A stretch of DNA of 5,462 bases from Bacteroidia bacterium (GTDB lineage Bacteria > Bacteroidota > Bacteroidia > JABDFU01): assembly GCA_020849195.1 (NCBI GenBank), contig JADLGT010000168.1, forward strand, positions 1 through 5,462. Reading direction: 5' to 3'. Shown here in pieces: positions 1 to 4,619 of the stretch. Position 1 is the first letter of the stretch; every line of letters begins with the position of its first letter. Under the pieces are notes generated by a model. The model made no database searches, was not told where the DNA came from, and saw nothing but the letters and a program-made list of their open reading frames with translations. The translations under genes and the position numbers were made by a program.

Positions 1-1941
1 ACCGGTACTTTCAATAATATTTACATTGGAAAATCCTTTCGACTCAAAAATACTTTTTAACTCATCATTAGTATAAACCGATAAATCCGATTCGTTTCGG
101 TTATAATTAAACGAAATACCCATACTACTTTCTTTGTCCATATTCAGAAAATAGTTTCCGGGATCTTTTATCTGGTTGTGTATATAAATATTTGTTTTTC
201 CATTTCCTGCCCGTTGCTCGGGAATAATTTCAAATTTATTATCGGAAGAGGTGAGTTTAAAAATACCCTGCCCGCTTAATGTTACAGCCGGTGTTTCTAT
301 TACCTCGTTATTACCAATGGTATAAAATAATCTGTATTGGGGCTGGCTGTATAGTGCAACCTGATACATGGTTGGCACAAACAATGCGTGTTTGGTAAAG
401 TTACTCCAGTCGGAGTTTAAAGGAACTGCAAATAAATAAACGCTGCCTTTGCCTGCAACATAGCGACTCAAAAAACTATTTCCATTCAGCAATTTAAGCA
501 AAACCTCTTCCGACGATCGAGAGTTTTTACTGATGATGTAGTGCGAAAATACTATTGGTAAATCAATACTCCCCGATTTTTTTTCGAAAACATCTTTATA
601 TACATCCGCCATATAGTTGATTAAATCAACTTTTGTGTTTATGGTATCGGCTTCTTCGTAATAACCCGTGTTAATACCGGTTAAAAAATCTTTGTATGAG
701 TTTAATTCGGCTTGCGCAGCCGGAAACAAGATTAGGTTGCCGCCGTTCGCCACAAATTTTGTTAACTCTTGTGCCAGCCCCGATGAGAGCATTTTTAATT
801 CATTCAAAATAATAAGACGATAATTGTTCAATGTAGAATAATCTACTTGTGTTTCATCAACATTTGACAAAATAACAACCGAATCTTTTCCAAATAACGA
901 ACGCAGGTAAGGGTTAGCATTATCGGGTTTCGATTTATCGACAGCATTTATACTCAGTATAGGTATTTGTTTTAATACATTAAATGAAAAATAAAATTTA
1001 TCATCGAATGTAACCGGATAATCACTAAGCTCTATCCGCGCATTTTGTATGCCTGTTTCATTTGTGGTGAACGACAAAGTTGTATCGAGTGTAGCGCCCG
1101 ACCGTATGTTAAAGCTGGCCGGCGTTTTTTGCATATTGTTTATAAAAAGTTTTACAGGAATGTTTTCGTAATCTTTTCCCGAATTATTTTTAATACGTAC
1201 GAACAATTCTTCCGGTTGATTAAGTTTGTGAACGGGCGACAAAAACCAGCACGAGTCGATGTACAAATTGTTTTGCTCCTCGGCAGTTAGCGGAAGTAAA
1301 TTGATTTTAATAGTTGTGTCGTTTTTTATTTCATGGGTATCAATACTGTTTTTTTGAAAATCGGAAATAACAAATGATGTTTTATTTTCCGAATCGGAGT
1401 TATTTAATGCTTCGGCCTGACGAGATAATACCTGTTGCAAGTTTTTAAATGAAGGTGAAAGTTTTATTTCATCCAGCATTTGTAAAAATTCTTCGCGGCT
1501 CACCAATCGTTGGTGTTTACCCTCGAAATCATTGGTTAACAATTGAAAGCGATCGGCGGGTTTATAAGCACCTGTAATTTCGGTCGCCAGTCTTTTTGCC
1601 TCATCCAGTAATCGGCCCCCTTTTCCTATAGCATCCATACTGAACGAATTATCGACGTATATACTTACGGCTTGTGTGCCGGCAATAATTTTTTTATTAT
1701 CTAACGGCAAGTAAGGTTGAGCAAATGCAAACACAAGAAAAATAAGCGTAAGAATACGCGCCAGCAATACAAGAAGATGTTTTAGCTTTGAACGCGATTG
1801 AGTTTCGAGTTGAACTTCTTTTAAAAATTTAACATTGGTAAAGTAAATTGTTTTGTATCGCCTGAAATTGAACAGGTGAATAATGATTGGAATAGATATA
1901 GCAAACAGAGCAAATAAAAACGATGGATTTACAAATTTCAT
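1..1941 (-). CDS. BatA-type N-terminal domain / VWA-domain membrane protein, 3' end cut by window edge
   Basis: The frame is open for 647 codons from the ATG at 1941-1939 to the window edge, without a stop. The N-terminus MKFVNPSFLFALFAISIPII begins a hydrophobic segment (about residues 8-24). It is followed by HLFNFRRYKTIYFTNVKFLK, the recognisable BatA (aerotolerance regulator N-terminal) signature, and a second membrane segment at about 56-76. A von Willebrand A-like domain follows, with a D97-x-S99-x-S101 metal-site motif in YVDNSFSM. T136 (LLTND) and D194 (VISDFQ) are candidate further metal ligands. Around 368-407 an NELK...FVANGGNLILFP stretch resembles the GATase-like fold common in this family, and the rest is beta-rich. 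Proteins of this type in Bacteroidota usually end in a further membrane helix, which would lie beyond the left edge. The exact role is unknown; Bat proteins were linked to aerotolerance, but paralogues like this one are uncharacterised. The gene follows hpf on the same strand after a 221-bp gap and is probably transcribed separately. Family call is firm, function is not. Confidence 0.88.
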   Translation of the reverse strand, partial: MKFVNPSFLFALFAISIPIIIHLFNFRRYKTIYFTNVKFLKEVQLETQSRSKLKHLLVLLARILTLIFLVFAFAQPYLPLDNKKIIAGTQAVSIYVDNSFSMDAIGKGGRLLDEAKRLATEITGAYKPADRFQLLTNDFEGKHQRLVSREEFLQMLDEIKLSPSFKNLQQVLSRQAEALNNSDSENKTSFVISDFQKNSIDTHEIKNDTTIKINLLPLTAEEQNNLYIDSCWFLSPVHKLNQPEELFVRIKNNSGKDYENIPVKLFINNMQKTPASFNIRSGATLDTTLSFTTNETGIQNARIELSDYPVTFDDKFYFSFNVLKQIPILSINAVDKSKPDNANPYLRSLFGKDSVVILSNVDETQVDYSTLNNYRLIILNELKMLSSGLAQELTKFVANGGNLILFPAAQAELNSYKDFLTGINTGYYEEADTINTKVDLINYMADVYKDVFEKKSGSIDLPIVFSHYIISKNSRSSEEVLLKLLNGNSFLSRYVAGKGSVYLFAVPLNSDWSNFTKHALFVPTMYQVALYSQPQYRLFYTIGNNEVIETPAVTLSGQGIFKLTSSDNKFEIIPEQRAGNGKTNIYIHNQIKDPGNYFLNMDKESSMGISFNYNRNESDLSVYTNDELKSIFESKGFSNVNIIESTG

Positions 1942-1975
1942 ACGAAGATTAAAGATACTATTTTAGACAAAACTG

Positions 1976-2003
1976 TGCATTAGAACTACAACGCACTAAT
2001 GCA
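1976..2003. repeat. Perfect 8-bp inverted repeat (5' flank of repeat copy A)
   Basis: TGCATTAG (1976-1983) is the exact reverse complement of CTAATGCA (1996-2003), leaving a 12-base loop. It sits 35 bp upstream of the BatA-like start codon, reading on the minus strand, and just 5' of repeat copy A on the plus strand. Copy B has a comparable hairpin (CTAACTC/GAGTTAG) in a similar place, so it may be part of a longer repeat unit. No T-tract follows on either strand, so an intrinsic terminator is unlikely. An operator for the downstream gene is an alternative. Confidence 0.6.
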
Positions 2004-2030
2004 ATTGTGCCGGCTTTTTAGCGATGTGCG

Positions 2031-2103
2031 TGTTAATTCCGATGAATAGCAGATTATTTCGACCTTTAGGAAGTTTCGAAAATTCAATTGAAAATCCTCG
2101 GTG
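2031..2103 (+). repeat. Dispersed structured repeat, copy A
   Basis: This copy aligns with copies B (3870-3944) and C (4544-4619). The shared anchors are GTTAATTCCGAT at 2032-2043 (identical in B), CTTTAGG at 2064-2070, AAATTCAA near 2080-2087 and CTCGGT at 2097-2102. It can fold into two hairpins. The first pairs CGA plus AATA (2040-2048) with TATTTCG (2055-2061) with a 2-base bulge. The second pairs AGGA and TTTCGA (2068-2079) with the TTGAAA/TCCT arm (2088-2098). It lies between hpf and the BatA-like gene, both on the minus strand. No coding potential or transposase is visible. It fits a REP- or MITE-like non-autonomous repeat. Confidence 0.72.
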
Positions 2104-2162
2104 AAAAAAATATTTTGAGAAAAAAAGAAATAATTTGTCAGAAAGCCGAATAGCCAACTATA

Positions 2163-2462
2163 CTATAATCCCTTTACCTTTTCTTTATACTTTTTGACTT
2201 GATTTGATAGAGCCAGTACGCTTGTATCTACAGCTTCCTCGAAAGTTTTGCATTGTTTCTTTACAAAAAGATCGTTGCCGGGTATTTGAAGTCTTATTTC
2301 GGCTACTTTATTTTCGGAGTTACTTGATTTGTCAAGTTTTAAAAATACTTCTCCTCCAATTATGCCATCATAAAAACGGCCCAACTTGGTTACTTTTTCC
2401 TGAACGAACTCGATCAACTTGCTATCGGCATCGAAATGGATAGATTGAATTTTGATATTCAT
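2163..2462 (-). CDS. hpf: Short-form ribosome hibernation promoting factor (HPF/YfiA family)
   Basis: This 99-residue protein matches the short HPF/YfiA (RaiA) family in length and pattern. It starts MNIKIQSIHFDADSKLIEFV with the helix KLIEFVQEKVTKLGRFYDG, then beta strands (EVFLKLD, KVAEIRLQIP, NDLFVKKQC), and closes with the helix TFEEAVDTSVLALSNQVKKYKEK, whose end is lysine-rich. Family members bind the 30S decoding region in slow growth or stationary phase and block mRNA and tRNA sites, idling the ribosome. It lacks the long-form C-terminal dimerisation domain. It starts 37 bp after the stop of the XerC-like recombinase on the same strand, with no terminator between, so the two are probably co-transcribed. 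No Shine-Dalgarno is visible before the ATG, as is usual in Bacteroidota. The stop is TAG and no clear terminator follows. Confidence 0.93.
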   Translation of the reverse strand: MNIKIQSIHFDADSKLIEFVQEKVTKLGRFYDGIIGGEVFLKLDKSSNSENKVAEIRLQIPGNDLFVKKQCKTFEEAVDTSVLALSNQVKKYKEKVKGL

Positions 2463-2499
2463 AACTGTAAGTTTTAAAAATTAGTACTCTGTTTGTTTT

Positions 2500-3393
2500 T
2501 TAGGCTTTTGGATGCGCCTGTTTATGAATGTTCTTTAATTTTTCGACTGTATTGTGTGTGTAAACCTGCGTTGCTGCTAAGCTCGAATGTCCGAGCAGTT
2601 CTTTAATCACATTCAGGTCGGCACCATTATTAAGCATGTGTGTTGCAAAAGTGTGACGTAATACATGCGGGCTTTTTTTATCTATGGTCGTTACTATGCT
2701 AAGATAGTTATTTACAACTCTGTAAACCAATTTTTCGTACAACTTATTTCCTTTTTCGGTGATAAAAAAGTAATCGGAATTATTTTTAATTGTTTTTTCT
2801 GCTTCGCACAAATATTTTTCTATTTTTTGTTTAAGCGTATCGGCAAAAGGAATTATTCGTTCTTTATTACGTTTTCCTAAAACTTTTATTGTGCAATTAT
2901 ATAAATCTACATTTTGTTTTTTTAGTCCGGTAAGTTCGGAAATTCGTATCCCTGTTGCATAAAATAGCTCAATCATCAATTGGTTACGAATTCCGGAAAA
3001 ATCCTCTCCAAACTCAACATTGTCAAGCAGTTTATCCATATTGTCTTTTTCCACAAATACAGGCAAGGGTTTTGAAATTTTTGGCGATTGAATTTTTAAA
3101 ACAGGGTTTTCGGTAACGATTTTATGTTTAAGAAGATATTTATAAAAAGATTTAAGAGTGGACAACTTGCGGTTGATGCTGCGCGGTGAAATTTTATTTT
3201 CCATTAGAAGCACCACCCAAGATCTGATAATAAGATGATTTAGCTCATTTACCGAATCGGTTTTGTAGGTTTGGGTTAAATATAAAATAAACTGATTGAG
3301 GTCTGTGTCGTAAGACGTAACGGTGTGAGCCGACATACGTTTTTCGAAGCGGAGGTATTGGAGGAAATTGTCTTTGAGCAACTCAATTTTCAT
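2500..3393 (-). CDS. xerC: XerC-like site-specific tyrosine recombinase
   Basis: At 297 residues this has the standard XerC/XerD length. The N-terminal SAM-like core-binding domain covers about residues 5-90 (FLQYLRFEKRMSAHTVTSY, INRKLSTLKSFYKYLLKH). The catalytic domain has the complete tyrosine recombinase set: R150 in ATGIRISEL, K174 in VLGKRNKER, H243 and R246 in HVLRHTFATHML, H269 in LLGHSSL and the nucleophile Y278 in ATQVYTH. Xer enzymes resolve chromosome dimers at dif during division, normally as a XerC/XerD pair. The position next to rpsU and hpf is the conserved chromosomal locus of a housekeeping Xer in Bacteroidota, which argues against a phage or integron integrase. Whether it is the XerC or the XerD partner cannot be decided here. 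The ATG at 3393 gives the usual N-terminus, with a TAnnTTTG box 24 bp upstream. Confidence 0.92.
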   Translation of the reverse strand: MKIELLKDNFLQYLRFEKRMSAHTVTSYDTDLNQFILYLTQTYKTDSVNELNHLIIRSWVVLLMENKISPRSINRKLSTLKSFYKYLLKHKIVTENPVLKIQSPKISKPLPVFVEKDNMDKLLDNVEFGEDFSGIRNQLMIELFYATGIRISELTGLKKQNVDLYNCTIKVLGKRNKERIIPFADTLKQKIEKYLCEAEKTIKNNSDYFFITEKGNKLYEKLVYRVVNNYLSIVTTIDKKSPHVLRHTFATHMLNNGADLNVIKELLGHSSLAATQVYTHNTVEKLKNIHKQAHPKA

Positions 3394-3416
3394 TAAGTGA
3401 GATGTAAGGTTTTAAA

Positions 3417-3424
3417 CAAAATTA
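3417..3424 (-). promoter_or_regulatory. Candidate Bacteroidota -7 box for xerC-hpf
   Basis: On the minus strand this reads TAATTTTG, a perfect match to the Bacteroidota -7 consensus TAnnTTTG. It would place the transcript start about 17 bases before the xerC ATG. No good TTTG -33 box is seen at the expected distance. Together with the terminator at 3483-3514 it suggests that xerC-hpf is a transcription unit separate from rpsU. Confidence 0.5.
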
Positions 3425-3482
3425 CAGAAAAACAATTCAGAATTATAAGGCGCAATTATCCGAAACTTTAAATTAATAGCAT

Positions 3483-3514
3483 AAAAAAAGCAACCGGAAA
3501 CTTCGGTTGCTTTT
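3483..3514 (-). terminator. Rho-independent terminator after rpsU
   Basis: In the rpsU transcript direction the sequence is AAAAGCAACCG, a 7-base loop AAGTTTC, then CGGTTGCTTTTTTT. The stem is 7 GC-containing pairs (3490-3496 with 3504-3510) extended by four A-T pairs, ending in a run of seven T. It begins 22 bp after the rpsU stop codon and should end the rpsU transcript before xerC. Confidence 0.9.
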
Positions 3515-3536
3515 ACTATTTTAAATTATAGATAAA

Positions 3537-3734
3537 TTATTCCTCTATTTCTCCGAGTTGCAATTTTTGTTTGTAGCGAGCGTGAATAACTTCCTGACGG
3601 CGACGAACAGATTTTTTAGTGAACTTTTGACGCTCGCGTAGCTCTTTTACAACACCGGTTTTTTCAAATTTCTTTTTAAATTTTTTAAGGGCTTTTTCAA
3701 TTGATTCGCCTTCTTTTACTTGTACTATCAGCAT
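3537..3734 (-). CDS. rpsU: Small ribosomal subunit protein bS21
   Basis: The 65-residue product MLIVQVKEGESIEKALKKFK... matches bacterial S21: an N-terminal beta strand, then long basic helices with FKKKFEKTGVVKELRERQKFTKKSVRRRQE and an acidic tail. In Bacteroidota bS21 contacts bS18 and bS6 near the 3' end of 16S rRNA and takes part in occluding the anti-Shine-Dalgarno, so it matters for how these cells start translation. I start at the ATG at 3734-3732 because it gives the conserved MxIVxVKEGE N-terminus. An upstream in-frame TTG (3758) would add eight residues but overlaps the -7 promoter box. The leader is A/T-rich with no GGAGG. It is divergent from gldC and ends in a strong terminator. 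Confidence 0.95.
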   Translation of the reverse strand: MLIVQVKEGESIEKALKKFKKKFEKTGVVKELRERQKFTKKSVRRRQEVIHARYKQKLQLGEIEE

Positions 3735-3755
3735 AGTTAATTTTTTTATGGATGG

Positions 3756-3763
3756 CAAATATA
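3756..3763 (-). promoter_or_regulatory. rpsU: Bacteroidota -7 box of the rpsU promoter
   Basis: The minus strand reads TATATTTG, a perfect TAnnTTTG match, 21 bp before the rpsU ATG. A TTTA four-mer lies 19 bp upstream, a 3-of-4 match to the TTTG -33 element at an acceptable spacing. The transcript would start near 3749, giving a leader of roughly 15 bases. Confidence 0.65.
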
Positions 3764-3810
3764 GAAAAAATCAATTAATTAATAAAGAATTTATTCGATT
3801 AAAAATAGAT

Positions 3811-3829
3811 TGTAGCATAGTATGCAACA
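3811..3829. repeat. Imperfect palindrome upstream of rpsU promoter
   Basis: GCATAGTATGC (3815-3825) is a perfect odd palindrome around 3820. After one A/A mismatch it extends by three more pairs (TGT at 3811-3813 with ACA at 3827-3829). It lies about 48 bp upstream of the rpsU -7 box. It could be a dimeric regulator site or the outer edge of repeat copy B; nothing in the sequence decides between them. Confidence 0.45.
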
Positions 3830-3831
3830 CC

Positions 3832-3875
3832 CTAACTCAAAGCGAGTTAGCATTGAGTTGGGACATTCGAGTTAA
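3832..3875. repeat. Cluster of GAGTTrr heptamers with alternative hairpins
   Basis: GAGTTAG (3844-3850), GAGTTGG (3855-3861) and GAGTTAA (3869-3875) are direct copies starting 11 and 14 bp apart. CTAACTC (3832-3838) is an exact inverted copy. It can pair with the first GAGTTAG (7 bp, 5-base loop). Alternatively CCCTAACTCAA (3830-3840) can pair with TTGAGTTGGG (3853-3862) with one bulged T. The two pairings exclude each other. The last heptamer overlaps the start of repeat copy B. Confidence 0.55.
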
Positions 3876-3944
3876 TTCCGATAGACTAGCACTTCTATCA
3901 ATCTTTAGGGAGGTTTTGCAAATTCAACTTCAAAATTTCGGTTA
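3870..3944 (+). repeat. Dispersed structured repeat, copy B
   Basis: This copy shares GTTAATTCCGAT with copy A and CTTTAGG, GGAG, AAATTCAA and TCGGTTAA with copies A and/or C. Hairpin 1 pairs GATAG (3880-3884) with CTATC (3895-3899). Hairpin 2 pairs GAGGTTTTG (3910-3918) with CAAAATTTC (3931-3939) over nine contiguous pairs, two of them G-T. It sits between two divergent genes, so it is not a transcript-end signal shared by all copies. No transposase is nearby. Confidence 0.75.
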
Positions 3945-4085
3945 ATATAACGACCTAAAATGATAAGTTCGCTGTAAACTTGTTACATTGCAACTTGAAA
4001 GTATTGATGATTATTAAGTCTGCGCTTGTGCCTTTTTGTGGTAAAAAAATAAAAAAAAAATTTATAGCCATCTAAATCATTACAC

Positions 4086-4108
4086 ATCCTCCTTCTATTG
4101 AGGTGGAT
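4086..4108 (+). repeat. Leader hairpin upstream of gldC with SD/anti-SD-like arms
   Basis: ATCCTCCT (4086-4093) pairs with AGGTGGAT (4101-4108), with one T-T mismatch and a 7-base loop. The left arm resembles the 3' end of 16S rRNA (the CCTCC anti-Shine-Dalgarno). The right arm contains GAGGTG, a Shine-Dalgarno-like hexamer. The arm ends 35 bp before the gldC ATG, too far to serve as a normal ribosome binding site for it. Confidence 0.4.
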
Positions 4109-4143
4109 TATTTACGCACACAAATAATAAAAATGGAATACAC

Positions 4144-4470
4144 ATGAAAACTTCGGAAATAAAATTTACGGTTGCTTTGGATGAAAACAAACTTCCCGAA
4201 AATATTAAATGGACAACAAGCGATGGCAAAGAGAACAGTCTCACAAAATCAATCCTTATTTCGCTTTGGGATGTTAATGAGCAAAACACCTTGCGAATTG
4301 ATTTATGGACAAAGGATATGACTATTGATGAAATGAAGCGCTTTTTTTATCAAAGTCTTTTATCGATGGCCGACACCTTTAAAAAAGCTACCGGAGAAGA
4401 AAAAATAACAGAGGATTTGAAAGACTACTGCAAACATTTTGCAGAAAAGATGGGGCTGACGCAGCAGTAA
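4144..4470 (+). CDS. gldC: Gliding motility-associated protein GldC
   Basis: The 108-residue product begins MKTSEIKFTVALDENKLPENIKW and contains ISLWDVNEQNTLRIDLWTKDMTIDEMKRFFYQSL, the characteristic core of the GldC family, which is about 110 residues long. The C-terminal half is helical (MADTFKKATGE..., DLKDYCKHFAEKMG). There is no signal peptide or membrane segment, so it should be cytoplasmic. In Flavobacterium johnsoniae gldC is beside gldB and loss of GldC weakens colony spreading. The molecular function is unknown, and GldC is also found in non-gliding Bacteroidota. No gldB is visible here. The gene stands alone on the plus strand, divergent from rpsU and convergent with the ABC exporter. 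The ATG at 4144 gives the family N-terminus; an in-frame earlier start is not apparent. No Shine-Dalgarno lies at normal spacing; the leader is A-rich. Confidence 0.9.
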   Translation: MKTSEIKFTVALDENKLPENIKWTTSDGKENSLTKSILISLWDVNEQNTLRIDLWTKDMTIDEMKRFFYQSLLSMADTFKKATGEEKITEDLKDYCKHFAEKMGLTQQ

Positions 4471-4529
4471 TTCTTAGTCCGGGTTTTTCATTTGGAGTAC
4501 ATTGGCTTTTTGGTAGGGTATCCTTGCTT

Positions 4530-4543
4530 CCGGCAGGCAGGCG
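4530..4543. repeat. GC-rich CCGGCAGGCAGGCG tract at 5' edge of repeat copy C
   Basis: This short tract is much richer in G and C than its surroundings and contains two CAGG units in tandem. It lies directly before the aligned start of repeat copy C. Copy A has only CCGGC and a short spacer at the equivalent place. It could be a remnant of another repeat inserted into copy C; on its own it is weak evidence. Confidence 0.35.
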
Positions 4544-4619
4544 AATTAATACACATGAACCGAAAGTTCTATCGGTCCTTAGGGAGATTTTGAAAATTCA
4601 ATTACATAATCTCGGTTAA
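4544..4619 (+). repeat. Dispersed structured repeat, copy C, overlapping an ABC exporter 3' end
   Basis: This copy aligns with A and B through TTAAT, CCTTAGGGAG (4577-4586), GAAAATTCAATT (4592-4603) and CTCGGTTAA (4611-4619). Hairpin 1 is ACCGA (4559-4563) with TCGGT (4572-4576). Hairpin 2 pairs GAGATTTTGAAA (4584-4595) with TTACATAATCTC (4602-4613), ten pairs with two single mismatches. The 3' half is also the end of the ABC exporter gene on the other strand, including its TAA stop at 4581-4579. Confidence 0.75.

Larger units (their letters stand above)
3735..4143. other. 409-bp divergent intergenic region, no credible gene
   Basis: This region separates rpsU (minus) from gldC (plus). From left to right it holds the rpsU promoter, an AT-rich stretch (3764-3810), an imperfect palindrome (3811-3829), a cluster of GAGTTrr heptamers (3832-3875) running into repeat copy B, an unassigned stretch (3946-4040), an A-tract (4043-4060) and a hairpin in the likely gldC leader (4086-4108). 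An open frame at 3748-3945 on the plus strand is rejected because it covers the promoter and the repeat and resembles no protein. No convincing TAnnTTTG box was found for gldC. Confidence 0.7.

Noticed and set aside
1045..1290. 81-codon open frame on the plus strand
   Set aside because: It lies wholly inside the continuous minus-strand BatA/VWA gene, which has a recognisable domain pattern; the plus-strand product is unlike any family.
1950..1957. TATCTTTA on the minus strand as a -7 box for the BatA-like gene
   Set aside because: It has one mismatch to TAnnTTTG and lies only 8 bp from the ATG, which would leave essentially no leader; no -33 partner at proper spacing.
2101..2162. Intrinsic terminator after hpf
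   Set aside because: There is a T-rich stretch in the transcript direction (near 2118-2130) but no convincing GC stem directly before it.
2500..3393. Tyrosine recombinase as a sign of an integrative mobile element
   Set aside because: It sits in the conserved rpsU-Xer-hpf housekeeping locus, is of standard Xer length, and no attachment repeats, tRNA or cargo genes are visible.
3748..3945. 65-codon plus-strand open frame between rpsU and gldC
   Set aside because: It starts at the rpsU promoter and runs through the heptamer cluster and repeat copy B. The product has no recognisable motif.
4133..4147. Tiny upstream frame (ATG GAA TAC ACA TGA) overlapping the gldC start by ATGA
   Set aside because: Four codons with an ATGA overlap could be a leader peptide coupling translation, but a frame this short arises easily by chance in AT-rich DNA and nothing else supports it.
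2031..4619. CRISPR array
   Set aside because: The three repeat copies are imperfect, separated by whole genes and irregularly spaced, unlike a CRISPR repeat-spacer layout.
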